Below, one piece after another: positions 20,173 to 34,069 of a DNA stretch of 64,000 bases. A program made the position numbers and the translations under genes. The notes under the pieces are model-generated. The model ran no database searches, was not told where the DNA came from, and saw nothing but the letters and a program-made list of their open reading frames with translations. This stretch comes from Cacajao melanocephalus (lineage: Eukaryota; Chordata; Mammalia; Primates; Pitheciidae), in NCBI GenBank assembly GCA_963573385.1, contig CAUYLG010070403.1, positions 24,283 to 88,282 of the forward strand. The letters run 5' to 3'. Numbering within the stretch: the stretch's first letter is position 1; every line of letters starts with the position of its first letter.

Positions 20173-20663
20173 CTGTCTCCTATTTTCTTAATCCTCCCCT
20201 AAGCTAATACATACTGCTGAGGCTACCTAAGACAGAAACTTGAGCCAGTTTTCCATTTATTTTCCAAAGGCAAGGAGGCCCCTTCTGAAATTGTTGCTTG
20301 GCAACCTTGAATTCAAATTTTCACCATTGGAGGCCACTCATGGAATCCACAGACAAGACTCCAAAGTCTTGACTCATATGATCAATAGGTATCATCGTCC
20401 TCCTCAAATAGTCTTCCAGTTCTCCAGGTTCGTCACTCAACATTTCCTCACTACCACAGTATACTACAGTTTATTACAGATTTTAAAGCACATCAGTGAA
20501 CACGTCTTTTAAAGCTGGGCTCTTGAGCTCTGGCTGCTGTCCTTCTGGTGGGTTCCACTTGGCATGTTTTTCCTCTGTCTTCCAGGCTAGCATTGACCTG
20601 CATGGTTTTCCTGGGTTCCTCCTATGTGGATTTCTCATATATCACCTTAAGGAAGAAGAAAAG
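20173..20663. other. Unassigned sequence
   Basis: Two overlapping short plus frames (20240-20512 and 20496-20681) with no recognised domain; otherwise nothing. Confidence 0.35.
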
Positions 20664-20915
20664 AAAATGAACACTTATTGAGCATATATCATTTTCCAGT
20701 TAGGATGTCACATTTATCCTTACCCCTTATAGGAAGTCAAGGCCTTACATGGCATCTCACATTTGTAAAATGGTCTTCCTTTATAATTCATATAAATTAT
20801 TACTTCATTTAATCTTCACAATGGTTCTGTTGTAAGAAGGGCATGATTCACATTTCAGATCATGTGAAAAACTGAGATCCAAAGAAGCTGATCAATACAA
20901 AGAGAGTTTTGAAAG
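20664..20915 (-). repeat. MIR SINE, reverse strand
   Basis: Antisense MIR order: aatgaacacttattgagcat, ttcatttaatcttcacaatg, catgtgaaaaactgagatcc and agaagctgatcaatacaaag. Confidence 0.6.
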
Positions 20916-20989
20916 AGCTAACACTTGCACCCAGATTAGTATCCATTCCAGCAAGTTCTGAAAGACTTAACTTTCACATAAGACCCACT

Positions 20990-21215
20990 CTGAAGACATG
21001 CAAAGAATGTAGACTTCAGAATCATCCAGATGTGGCAGTTCAAATCCTTGCTCTGCCATGTCCTAGCTCTGTGGCCTTGATCAAGTCTTTTAACCTCATG
21101 CAGCTCTGGTTTCCTTATCTAAAATGTAGAAAATAATGCCTATCTCATAAAATTGCTGCATGATTTAAATGAGACACATTTTGCTACATGCCTGGTGCTT
21201 AATAGTTTTCAACAA
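20990..21215 (+). repeat. MIR SINE
   Basis: Clear sense MIR: gacttcagaatcatccagat, cttgctctgccatgtcctag, gtggccttgatcaagtcttt, ggtttccttatctaaaatgt and gcctggtgcttaatagtttt. Near full length, in opposite orientation to the MIR just upstream. Confidence 0.8.
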
Positions 21216-21414
21216 ACAAACGATCATTTCCTTTTCTATTCATCTTCTAGAGCAGGTCATCATAAATGGAGGCATAGATAGGTGAAAGGTCCTGGGTCAG
21301 AATCTGGAATTATATAGTCAGCAATGTGAGTATATGTTTATCGAAAAGGGGGAATGCCCTTTAAAAGCTGAAAGATGCTCTTCCAGAATGTATGAATCTC
21401 AAAATGTGTAATTA

Positions 21415-21510
21415 ACCATTTTATTGAGCATTTTCCTCATGCAAGGCACCATGTTGGGTGCTGAAGGGGATGTAAAAACATGGTCCTACCTTCAGAGAGT
21501 GATCTTTGGT
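21415..21510 (-). repeat. L2 3' end fragment, reverse strand
   Basis: ttttattgagcattttcctc, gcaaggcaccatgttgggtg and the ctgaaggggatgtaaaaaca block match the antisense L2 tail. Confidence 0.6.
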
Positions 21511-21804
21511 CTGCCATGAACATCTATTCTTCTTCCAAAGACAACTGTAGAAGGAAGCACAGATTCTTAGGTTCTAGGCTACTCTCGTGTCTCTAAGCAA
21601 GTATGCCATCCTTGTGTGGTTTCTTAACAAGTTTTCCTACAACAAGGTCAAAGCAATAAAAGATAAAGTTTAAAAGTTAAAAGAAACCTTTACAATCTTC
21701 CCTTAATAGTACCCCTGGCAGTCTCTCAGAAGCAGGGTTTGCTGGGTCTCTCTCAGCGCTTGTCTTCTGGTCTTAGAGGTCAGCCAGGCCTGCTTGTTCT
21801 AACA

Positions 21805-22010
21805 TGGTTTTTTAAATTAGTGGGTCATGAAGCCAACTTAGTAAGTCTTGACCAGCATTTTTTAAATAAAAAAGACAAGTCCAAATAAGAAAAAAAATTA
21901 AAATGCCCTGTATTTATCCTCAGTAAACTTTTTTTTCATGGAACATTAGCCTGTATAGGATATTTTTTTCTGTGGGTGACCAAAAATGTTTGAAAAACAT
22001 GTTCTAAAAA
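21805..22010. repeat. Ancient DNA-transposon-like repeat
   Basis: ggttttttaaattagtgggt, aagccaacttagtaagtctt, gaccagcattttttaaataa and the later gtgggtgaccaaaaatgttt resemble an old hAT-type interspersed repeat. The assignment is tentative. Confidence 0.35.
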
Positions 22011-23020
22011 ACAAAGTCTTACGAATTATAAAAGCCAGGAGTGTTTGTGGAATAAGCAGCAGATTTCAGTCTTTAGGTTTAAGTCTAGCACTTTAGAAGC
22101 TGTTTTATTCTAGGCATTGCTATTAAAATTTATGTAGCTGACATTAGATAAATGGTCTTCTTTTCTGTTGGCTACCTGAACCAATTAGGTAGATTTCCCC
22201 CTGATTTCATATTCATCTCTACCACCACCACGACCATCACCATCTCCTCCTATTTCTACAGGAGAATCTCTCTGGCAGGGCCCCTAGATCTAGTCCCTTT
22301 TAGGCTGAAGCATCCTTGCACTCGTTCTCTGCATCTCCTAATAATGGATACATCATCAGTCCATGACCAGAAATAACTTAATCTAACTCATGACTGCTCA
22401 GAAATCCATATAGAGTTCAAAAGGTAGGGCAGATTTTGTTGACATTCTTATTCTCCTCAAGCCACTTTCTGCTGTGTTTCTATGTTTCTGCCTTGTATGG
22501 ATGCCTGGGAACACCTTCTTTCCTGGGATTCCCTCCTTTTCTTCTTGGATAATTCAGTTTTGTTCTGCCAATATGCCTTATACTGTAACCAGCCAGCCCC
22601 AGAAGCTGTTACCATTCAAATCCAAATCAACAAATTTTTTTTTCCACTTGGATCTTCTCATGCTTTAGAGTGGAATTCTCTTAGAACTAAAACCTTTCTC
22701 TGGCTGATACTGCTCACTCCTCTAGACATAACTCTAATACACTGTTATTTTTAAAAGGGACAAAAGACATGAAGTGGACAGAGCACTCCATCCTGCCATA
22801 CTTATCATCTTATTAGACTGGAGATGTGTTTTCTGCATCACAGGAGGTCCTCACATTGGAAAGTCTGTGAGCTGACAACGAAATGTCTAAAGAACCCGTG
22901 TTTTTATCCTACTGAATAATGTTTGAACCAAAAGATACTTAAAACATAGATACACATGAGTTTCCTCCCAGTGTCCTGTAGTTCTATAGTTGTTCAGAGA
23001 AGGAAGTGTTGGTGATGACT
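22011..23020. other. Unassigned sequence with short (ACC)n patch
   Basis: A small accaccaccacgaccatcac patch lies at about 22220-22243. Overlapping frames at 22474-22754 have no domain I recognise. No gene supported. Confidence 0.4.
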
Positions 23021-23024
23021 AGAA

Positions 23025-23500
23025 TGACAACAGAAGCCTTTGTGGAGTAGACGAGGCTTGAACTGAACCTGGAGAGGTGGGCAGAAGCAATGTAAATAGA
23101 GCTCTGTATCCAAATAGGACAAATAAACATAGCAGAAAGGAATCAGGAAACCCTGTGTGAATGAATGGACCACGCTGGTGGGATGGAGAGATGGATTGGA
23201 ACTCTGTAGTGAGGTAGCATAAAAATGCAGATTAAGACCAGATCCTCAAGGAAATACTTCAATGCCAGGAAAAGAAGGGAAATCTTGGTTTTTAGCAAAT
23301 GAAAGCCTTGATTTTGAGCCAAGCTTTCTGAGCAAACCAAGGCAAATGAAGCCTTGGTTTTAGGGAGATTAACATTCTAGTTTGTGGAGCAGGATTTGGT
23401 ACAAAGAGACATCCAGCAAAGACAGACCATAGAAGCAGCCACTACAGTAATCCAGACTTGAGGTAAACCAGGACACCAACCAGAGTGATGCAGTGGGAAC
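23025..23500. repeat. Possible ancient interspersed repeat
   Basis: Features such as gcttgaactgaacctggaga, cagaccatagaagcagccac and ctacagtaatccagacttga resemble a widespread old repeat containing a 'gcagtaatccaggtgagag' type core. I cannot fix the family. The minus frames of 65 and 98 codons over this region are not supported as genes. Confidence 0.35.
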
Positions 23501-24004
23501 TGAAAGGGAAGCATAAACATGAAGGCTTTTATAAGATAGTGTGCCATCAACTTGGGGCAATCTGATCAGCCACATTTTATTTATGTGTTCCGTTTTGAAC
23601 CAGTTAATTTGCCCTTCAGATGTATTTTTCCTGAATATGTAAATTCTCATTAAGATACATACCATATGCCTCCTTTGAAGCTAAGTCAGATCCCACCTAA
23701 CGCTGGCCTTTACCTCTTTTTTCTCATTGGGTAATCAGCTCACTGAAGCAGATGTTACTTCCCAACTCCAGAGATGCCAACAGCCTCAGAAAGAAATGGA
23801 TTATAGAACTGGGGTCTGCACTCAGCATGATCCAAATATGGAAATCAAACTGAGGCCTTCTTAGGCTCTGTGCCTGGCAGTAAGAATGAGAAAGGGCTTA
23901 ATGTTGGGCCTCAAAAGACACTGTGGTTACCAGGGCTTAGTGGGCACATTTACTTGCCCACAGAAGGTCCTGACAATTAACACTAATAGTGTGCTTTCAA
24001 TTTA
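23501..24004. other. Unassigned sequence
   Basis: Nothing recognised. Confidence 0.35.
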
Positions 24005-24170
24005 CCTTCATGGATTTATTTGACAAGTATTTACTGGCTGTGTGCCAGGTGCCAAATAAGGCAGTGGGGATAAAAAGATGCAAAGGGCACAGTCTTTGCC
24101 TTTGATAGAGTTTCCTGCTGCGTGGGGGGAGACAGACCTATAAACAAGTAAACGGTATTACACTGGAGTG
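24005..24170 (-). repeat. L2 3' end fragment, reverse strand
   Basis: Antisense L2 tail: tttgacaagtatttactggc, tgtgtgccaggtgccaaata, ggcagtggggataaaaagat and acctataaacaagtaaacgg. Confidence 0.65.
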
Positions 24171-24354
24171 CTCCGCCCTCTATTTGTCCTCTGAGCACCC
24201 AAAATTGTAATAATTGGATGCTGGAGAGAGAGAGAGTTTGGGATTAAGGTCTTCACATTGCATACTTTTCAATAATCACTTAAAAGGTCAAGAAGCCACA
24301 TATAAATATCTTACACTAAACCTTTTTATTGAATAGAAGCAAAAATGATAACTA

Positions 24355-24687
24355 GCTGGGCACGGTGGCTCATGCCTGTAATCCCAGCAATTTGGGAGGC
24401 TGAGGTGGGTAGATCACCTGAGGTCAGGAGTTCGAAACCAGTCTGGCCAACATGGTGAAACCCTGTCTCTTCTAAAAACACAAAGATTAGCCAGGCATGG
24501 TGGTGTGAACCCATAGTCCCAGCTTGTCAGGAGGCTGTGGCAGGAGAATTTATTGAACCCAAGAAGCAGAGGTTGCAGTGAGCCATGATCAAGCCACCGC
24601 ACTCCAGCCTGGGCAACAGAACAAAACTCTGTCTCATAAAAACAAAAACACAAAAACAAACAAACAAAAAAAGAAAAGAAAGAAAAC
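24355..24687 (+). repeat. Alu (AluS-like), full length
   Basis: Starts gctgggcacggtggctcatg, with both arms (cctgaggtcaggagttcgaa, ctggccaacatggtgaaacc, gagccatgatcaagccaccg) and a long mixed A-rich tail (24639-24687). Target duplications are not clear. Short frames here are Alu artefacts. Confidence 0.93.
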
Positions 24688-25720
24688 TGAAATCAGCAAG
24701 TCCTCAGTAAAGTCTGCCGGGAGGTTTCCCCAGCATTATTTTACCTTGGGTCTTTATTTAACTGGTGTGGTTACACTGCCTAATGTTCCTTATTTTTCAG
24801 AAGTCTTGAACTTCATGATGTGGAGGACCCTATTCTCAGTTCCTAGAGTGAGTCAGACTGCCCATGCTTAGTGGTGGCGAATTCCAACAGTCAGCAATAG
24901 GAACAGTGGGAACTGGAAGTAAGATAGCCTGAGCTCTTAGTGAAATCCTTATGCAGGAGTTGTGAAAGTATAGTCTAGTGGGGTTTTGGTCTGGGAAGTT
25001 TAGGAGAAATGAATAGCTTGTTTGTGAACATTTAATCTGCTCTGTGAATTATAATCATTTCTTTACAGTCAGAATCCTGTCCCTCAATAGGTATTTCTTC
25101 CCAGGGACCACAACAGAAGTAAATCTTTGGAAAAGGTCAGCCCGGGATCACCAAGTAAAGCATAGATTTTGTTGTTAGTCATTTAATTTATGCTCATCTG
25201 TAACAAACTGTTTGTCTTTGCTAAGAATTAAAGCCATATATCATTACGAGTCTTTCCTTTTGTTTTACAGTATTTTTTTTTTTTTTCAGTTAAAATGAGG
25301 TGGTTTCTAGTGGTGAAGGATATGCAAAGTTGAGGCTACAGAGCGCTAACAAAATGGATGTGGACTGGAAGCAAATGCTGTAATTATATTGGCAGTAAGG
25401 ATTATTTTAAACTTTAGGAAGAAAGGAAGGTATTGAGAACTTTTTTTGCTGTTTGTTTGTTTTAATAGAAACTGTAGATAGATAGCATGTCTCTAAATAG
25501 TTTTAGGCTAGTTTCCTTGAAAAGTATACTGCCTCCTTTCCTTTCTCATATCCTTGTTAGGTTTTGCTAAATAATAATGTGAAAGGCCAAAAAAGCTTTT
25601 AAAGCTGATTTCCTTAAGTTTGTAATTCCTTGCCAGGAACTAGATTGTCCATGCCCTCTTCAGTCTCCTGGCTATTTATGAAAATATAAAATAAAACAAA
25701 TTCACACGCCTCTCCTCCCA
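24688..25720. other. Unassigned sequence with T-runs
   Basis: No family recognised. A run of about 14 T lies near 25273-25286. No gene supported. Confidence 0.4.
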
Positions 25721-25757
25721 ACACGCACACACACACACACACACGCACACACACACA
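25721..25757. repeat. (AC)n microsatellite
   Basis: About 18 AC units with two CG interruptions (acacgcacac), followed by agagacagcgagcgagcatg. Likely polymorphic. Confidence 0.95.
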
Positions 25758-26467
25758 GAGACAGCGAGCGAGCATGAGAGAGCCTAGTGCAAGACAGCAC
25801 TGCAGAAAAACATGTTCACATTAACTTAATTGCACTAAAACTGGAAGTATTTAGAGGAATGATAAATCTTATTATTTTCTTGCCCTCAAAGAGAGGTGCC
25901 TGCCAATCAACAACCCTTTACAGAGGGTTGTCATATCTCGCCATTGGGCCTGTTGGAGACAGGACCTGGATCTCGGGTGCCAGCCAAAATCTGCCCATGG
26001 AGGCTGGAAACGCTGAGGTGAAATCACAGGTCTTTTGTGTTCTGTGCTTTTCAAGTGAACACAAATAATTCAACAGCTGTGTTTCACTCCAGTGGAGTCC
26101 CCCAAATATTCACCCACTCCACAATTCATTTAAAGGGGTACATACCTAAGTAATTAGTGAATTATCCATTTCAGCTTGTGCAGCCAGGTGCCAGAGGTGG
26201 TCTTATGCAGATGTCAGGTGATTACTTAATATGTTGAGTTGAGGCAACAATCTAGTTTCTCTTCTTGCTGATCGTATGACTTTTTCTCTGTTAATCAAAA
26301 GATCCCAGATAATTGTATGAATCACCAAGGCGCTGGAAAACATCACTACAACACATGTTGAGCCTAAGGTCTAAATTATTTTCTAGTAATAGTGTTTCCA
26401 CCTAGTTGAACATATTAAAGCATAATGTACTAGCCTTCCAATAAGTCTAATCTGGCTCTTCCTGGAA
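25758..26467. other. Unassigned sequence
   Basis: A 93-codon plus frame (25787-26068) has no recognised domain. No repeat family recognised. Confidence 0.4.
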
Positions 26468-26521
26468 GGGGGAGAGAGAGAGAGAGAGAGGAGGAGAGTG
26501 AGAGTGAGAGCGAGAGCAAGT

Positions 26522-26556
<35 letters not shown>

Positions 26557-26567
26557 GAGGGAGAGAA
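26468..26567. repeat. (GA)n compound microsatellite, ~100 bp
   Basis: Two GA-rich blocks flank degenerate gagtgagagtgagagcgaga units. The minus frame over it (Leu/Ser repeats) is an artefact. Confidence 0.95.
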
Positions 26568-26668
26568 CACCATTCTCTTTATTCAAATACAAAAGGCTTC
26601 ATTTACTTTCACATTCCTTGGAGTTCTACTCAAGTCAAGTAGAGGGAAGTTAAAGACTCATTCATTCA

Positions 26669-27110
<442 letters not shown>

Positions 27111-27423
27111 TTCAAATTATGCACAAGGAATTACAACAAAATGAGGTTTGCACTAAAAAGGTGACCTGGGAAGTAAAGGGCCTGGGAATGCAATATGAAG
27201 AACATTTGAAAGAAATTGGGAAGTTTAGGGATGTTGTATATATTATTCTCTGTGGTTCAAGAGGATATAACCAAGACAAAAAGGTGGTGGATGTCAGTTC
27301 AATATAGAAATGGTATAACATCTAGAGCCATCCCAAACCAGCATAAACTGCTTTGAAAGGTGGCAAGAGCCCTACTCCTGTGTTCAAGTAGCCACCATCT
27401 CAGACATCACTACTCAGTGGTCG
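27111..27423. other. Unassigned sequence
   Basis: Overlapping 62- and 69-codon frames on opposite strands, with no domain. Nothing else recognised. Confidence 0.35.
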
Positions 27424-27438
27424 TGTAGAGACATTTTT

Positions 27439-27580
27439 ATTTTTTGAGTCTCACTCTATCACCCAGGCTAGAGTGCAGTGGCACAATCACAGCTCACTGT
27501 AACCTTGAACTCCTAGGCTCAAGCCATCTTGGCCTCCCAGAGGGCTGGGATTATAGGTGTGAGCCACTGCGACCAGTCAA
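27439..27580 (-). repeat. Monomeric Alu (FLAM/left-arm type)
   Basis: A single arm of about 142 bp: T-rich start, tcactctatcacccaggcta, gagtgcagtggcacaatcac, ctcaagccatcttggcctcc and gtgtgagccactgcgaccag. It is flanked by tgtagagacattttt (27424-27438) and tgtggagacattttt (27581-27595), one mismatch. The clean target duplication on both sides shows it inserted as a monomer and is not a broken dimer. Confidence 0.88.
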
Positions 27581-27595
27581 TGTGGAGACATTTTT

Positions 27596-27885
27596 CATTA
27601 GGCAAATGTTTGCATCAGATGACATCTAATGAACCTTCCAATTTTATGATTCTAAAGTTCTATACACCTGATGGCCAGTGACCACAGAAGTTACCAACTC
27701 CATTAAGCAACTAATTCTCCAACCTGAACATCCTAAATCCAGTCAAGCAGAGAAATGGAAGAGACTCTTTATTCCAGGTGGAACAATGTAATATAGCAAT
27801 AGAAACTGTTCTCTCTTCTTACCTTCCTCTTACCACAGATTCACTCTTAAAGATCATGTCTCTGGAGAGATGGTCACTGACCAAC
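27596..27885. other. Unassigned sequence
   Basis: Nothing recognised. Confidence 0.35.
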
Positions 27886-27889
27886 AGTT

Positions 27890-28015
27890 TTATGGAAGGA
27901 GTTTTCAAAGTTGAATAGTAATTTGTTCAAAGACACATAGTTTGTTGATGGCAGAGCCCAAATAGTAAGTTACACTGCTTGAGTTCAGTTCCTTGTCTAT
28001 GACGGACAGAACATA
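27890..28015 (-). repeat. MIR fragment, reverse strand
   Basis: tagtaatttgttcaaagaca, catagtttgttgatggcaga and gcccaaatagtaagttacac follow the antisense MIR order, with high divergence. Confidence 0.5.
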
Positions 28016-29330
28016 AATGGTAGAATTTGAGTCATGCTCTGAAGAGCAAAACGACGGGAACATTTGACTGTGTCTGAGTCACATGCTGAGCCTATGACAT
28101 GGATTCATTTAGTCCAATTTCCAGTACTTGTTTAATTCTAGAATGTTCCAGCTGCAGTTTTTGGAGTTGCCTAGCCAAAAGATTCTAAGCAGAAAAACCC
28201 TAACCTTTCCCTCCATGTGCAACTCTTCTTTTTCCTCCTTTCTTCCAACTCCAACTTTGACATTCCATGACTATTTATATAATCAGACACTTTGTTTCAG
28301 AAACAGTACAACCAATGCCTTTATGAAGAAATACCCTGCAAATGCTCAAAATCTCAAAACATTGTTCAAATCTCTATTCTCCCTCTCTCTCTTTTTTTTT
28401 TTTTAATGAAAAGAACAATTAAAGAGATTTTAGGGGGAGGATCTGGCACACAACGCTGTTAACCACCTTTCAGGGTGTTTTCTTTGGAGAATATGATTAC
28501 AGCTGTTCAAACTTTAAATTATTTACATTGAGCAAAAACTTTGATTTTTAAAACTCATATGACTTTCTATAAACTAAAAAATGGCAAAGAATCAAAACTT
28601 GGCATTTTTCACGGACACATATTGCCCATGGGCTGTAGCCTCTGAAGGGTGCTTGCTGGGGCCTTGGGTTGCTGGGAAATAATAAACGAAGACTGAAGAA
28701 CAAGAATTTTGCCTAGTGAGTCATATTGGGTTGCAGCTGAGTTTGAAAACAGCAGGTCGTCATCAGAAAGGTTTATGTGAAATCTAATGAATCAGAAAGA
28801 GAAAGCGAGGGGAAATGGTTTCTTTTCATACAGGGCCAGATTCTCATCTGATGTAAGTCTTGGAGAATTAGCCGACATATGGAAATTATCCCCATATGGT
28901 CATATGGGATAGCAGTATGAGGAATCGTTAAAGGAACAGAAATATTTAGCGTTGAAAAGAGAAGATCTGGGTGGGACAGATCCCTCTTTTCAAATATTTG
29001 GAAGGTTAGCATGTAAAGAAGGGAGTATTGTGTGCTGCTCTCATGGGCAAAACAGGGTCAATGGATAGACATTGGAAAGACAGGCTGTGGTTTAATATTC
29101 TCCTGTTTCCACTAGGGCCTTAGAACGTGGCTGTTTCCTCACAGCAAGATAGGCTCCTGTGAGGGGACAGAAAACTGTTTGTGGAGCTCCCCCTAGCCCC
29201 ACCGGCAACTGAGATGGGAGTTGAGGAGACTGACCCAGCTCTTGGACTGACAGTAGAGTTTCAGCCTACCAGGCATGGCTTGACTCCAAAGGCAACATCC
29301 ATATTCAGTTAAGGCAAGCAGGCAGCAAGA
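28016..29330. other. Unassigned sequence, about 1.3 kb
   Basis: No family recognised. Short CT/T-rich run at 28379-28404. A small hairpin cccatatg-gt-catatggg lies near 28892. Frames here lack domains. Confidence 0.4.
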
Positions 29331-29334
29331 AGAA

Positions 29335-29495
29335 TGGAAGGCACCCGGGCTTTAGAATTAGGAAGGTCTAAGTTGAAACCCTGGCCCTGTCATTTATTGT
29401 CTGTGTAAACTTGGGGAGAGTTGCTTGGGTCCTCCGAGCTGCCGTTTCCTGATCTGTACAATGGGAATAACCTCACCTGTCCTGCTGGACGTCTG
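29335..29495 (+). repeat. MIR, 5' and core part
   Basis: Sense MIR landmarks: cccgggctttagaattagga, ccctggccctgtcatttatt, gtgtaaacttggggagagtt, cgtttcctgatctgtacaat, gggaataacctcacctgtc. It stops where a different sequence begins at about 29495. The MIR 3' part reappears at 29918. Confidence 0.7.
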
Positions 29496-29915
29496 TTGTT
29501 TCTGTCTACTCAGCATTTCCTCTTTCTACTTTAGTAAAAGCACCTTGATTTCTCCCAAGTCAAATAGAGCCCCAATGTCAATCAAGGTGACTTATCTACC
29601 ACAGACAGTCAAGCTTTGCCTCCCTGGGATTTTAATCTTGAGCAGAGTGACCCAAGGATGAAAAGTAGTTGAAGTTTCTTCCTTCTGAGGATGGCATTAT
29701 AAAGAGGTGTCCATCAATTCCATCACTTCCTGTGACCCGGATTTCCTGAGTTACCAAGTTGCTGTCTCCTTCTTGGGGCCTAGTTATTCAGCTTCTTTAA
29801 TTCTATGAGCTTCCTCATTTTTTTTCCAATAGACTGTGCTTTTTGCTTAAGTTAGCTGAATCAATTTCTGTGGTTTGCAAAAACAAAATAACTGCATCTA
29901 TACCCCAACTTTAAT
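29496..29915 (+). repeat. LTR-like old insertion within a MIR
   Basis: The end part (gggcctagttattcagcttc, ttctatgagcttcctcattt, tttttgcttaagttagctga, tttctgtggtttgcaaaaac) resembles the 3' end of an ancient mammalian LTR with a 'ccaataaattcccttttt' type block. The position between two MIR halves supports insertion. Family not fixed. Confidence 0.4.
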
Positions 29916-30020
29916 AGGATCACTTTGAAGATTAAATGAGAAAATATACATAAGCTGCTGATACAGCCCTAATGTCTGGCACATAATGTGTGCTCAATAA
30001 ATGGTAGCTTTTTTGACTAT
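29916..30020 (+). repeat. MIR, 3' part
   Basis: ctttgaagattaaatgagaa, aatgtctggcacataatgtg and tgctcaataaatggtagctt form the MIR 3' end, completing the piece at 29335-29495. Confidence 0.7.
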
Positions 30021-30484
30021 AGGGTACTGGGGGCCCAAGATGAGGGAAGAACAGTTCTAACAGGTGGATTCTGAAGTTCAACTAGACACATCATCTGGGA
30101 TATCTATTCTCAAATATTAGGCCCCAGCAACTGTCTGGTGTAAAGAACTCATTAACCACTAAAGTTGGCCCGACCATGAGATTGGGTGGGACTTTCTAAC
30201 TCTGTAAGTGATCAAGCTTAGATTCAAGGCCCCATCTGAAAGCCTTAGAGAAGCTCTCGTATTGGGACTGAGGCCTTTATGGTCTCTTCCAACTCTCTGT
30301 GATTCCAGGTAAGGGATACTCTTACTGCAGTAAGCCAGTGTGCAGGGACGGGAGCCTCAGGTCACCCAAGCAGCCAGGACACACTTTTAAGTCCTGATTT
30401 TGCTTGACCCCTTGCCATCTGGCACTGTTAATCATCTCTCCTTCCGAGCTTTCCTGTGCCACCGCTCCGTGCTGATTTTCCTCC
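30021..30484. other. Unassigned sequence
   Basis: Nothing recognised. Confidence 0.35.
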
Positions 30485-30705
30485 TACCTTATTTGCAGTG
30501 CTTTTTCATGTGATGTTCCCTCTGCTCTTAATGCCTTTCTTTACTTCAGCCTATTTGTCTTTCAAGATTCAGCTTAAGGCCTCGGTCTATCCCGAAGCCT
30601 TCCCTCTCACCCTGGTGGCCCCAGTCTCCCTTCCTACTCCCCTCCCCAGTGTGCTTCAGTACCCTCTGTTCCAGTAGTTAGCACACTGGGTTTTCATAGA
30701 TAATT
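30485..30705 (+). repeat. L2 LINE fragment
   Basis: Sense L2: gatgttccctctgctcttaa, tgtctttcaagattcagctt, aagccttccctctcaccctg, tgttccagtagttagcacac. Confidence 0.7.
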
Positions 30706-30764
30706 CCCCACCCCATCTTACCTGTAGGAAAAAGATCTTACACCATACTTTTGGGTTTTATTAG

Positions 30765-32745
<1,981 letters not shown>

Positions 32746-32749
32746 TATT

Positions 32750-32855
32750 CTGAATTGCCTTCTATGCACAGAGCACTGTTGTAGGTATTGGAAGAGTTAC
32801 AAGATGTTTATGGCCCAAAGAACGTGTAATGTATATGGAGAAAGACATTTTTACT
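32750..32855 (-). repeat. Possible L2 end fragment, reverse strand
   Basis: ttctatgcacagagcactgt and tgtaggtattggaagagtta resemble the antisense L2 tail. Weak. Confidence 0.4.
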
Positions 32856-33426
32856 AACCCAAAACATAAAATCAACATTGAGAAAATCGTGAACATATCC
32901 AAATATGAAAGAAAAGGGAGCAATTGAAGAGGATCTCAGCTGTAACTTAAAAAGCTAGACTTCCCTGGGTCCCTTTCATACCTGTATTTAAATGTCCTAT
33001 GGTGTGGGCCTATAATGTGACAACCCACATCCCCTTCTCATTTATCCCCTGGACCTGATCAGGGTTTAAGGTAGGGTGGAATGAGGAAGAATTCTCTTTT
33101 TGGTGGATTTTACTTTCACACAACAACATTTTAGTTGATTATAGTAACTCATAAAAATACTTGGCTTCACTCCACTGATCTCTTTCTTCTTATGTCCATA
33201 TTGCTTTATTGATACTTGGCCTCCACTTCCCCACAGACTTGCACAGAGGGCAATCATGGGATAGGCAGGGAAAGTGACTGGAGGAAGACAGAAAACAGTT
33301 TCTACTCCCCACACCCTTAGGCTGTGTCACTGCTTCCTACTGTCCAGGTGATGTTAAGCTTTACAATGTCAAATGAAGCCAAGGAAAGTGTCCTGGCCCA
33401 GTGGGCTTCTGTCTGTGCTAAGCAAA
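32856..33426. other. Unassigned sequence
   Basis: Nothing recognised apart from an 82-codon minus frame (33066-33314) without a domain. Confidence 0.35.
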
Positions 33427-33480
33427 TGCACATGCACATTATGGGCATGCACACGCACGCATAGACACACACACACACAC
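33427..33480. repeat. Imperfect (CA)n microsatellite
   Basis: gcacatgcacattatgggca, then cacacgcacgcatagacaca and a pure (AC)n end. The minus frame rich in Val/Cys/Met over it is an artefact. Confidence 0.9.
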
Positions 33481-33695
33481 ATTTTGCATTCATGTTTGAG
33501 AAAAATAATGCTTTGTTAAATTCAGTCACATATGAACCAAATACCAGAGGACACATTTCCAATGCAAAAATTGCTGCTTAACTCTGTAGATGTTTAGATC
33601 AGATGTAGAAAAACACCAAGACTACAAGGCTTATATTCCAGAGAGGGGCATGAGAAGGAAGGAAGGTGTAAGCCGGGAAGAATGCTTGACAAACA
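33481..33695. other. Unassigned sequence
   Basis: Nothing recognised. Confidence 0.3.
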
Positions 33696-33699
33696 ATTT

Positions 33700-33900
33700 C
33701 AATGGAGCTTTATATTTTCAAAGCAGTTTTAAATCATGAAGTAGGCCACCCAGTTATCCTGAAAAAATAGGTCAGCATAATATTTTCTCAGGTGAGGAAA
33801 CTGAGATACAGTGTTCAGTGGCTCACCCAACATGTATGAGCACGGTAGAAACACAATTTATGAATTTCCATCTGGAGACTCAGTCAGCTAGGCTGCCTTA
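33700..33900 (-). repeat. MIR SINE, reverse strand
   Basis: cagcataatattttctcagg, tgaggaaactgagatacagt, ggctcacccaacatgtatga and tctggagactcagtcagcta follow antisense MIR order. Confidence 0.65.
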
Positions 33901-34069
33901 TTCCCAGAAAGAGAAAATACAAGCATTTAGCAACTTTTATTTTATATTTTTATATGCTAACTAGGTTAAATCGCCACTGCTGTAGACCAAGAAATCTCGA
34001 GGTGATAGCATACCAAAGGGAGGGTTTGAAGCTCATGATTCTTCTCCATCCTCATCTCCAGTTCAAGTG

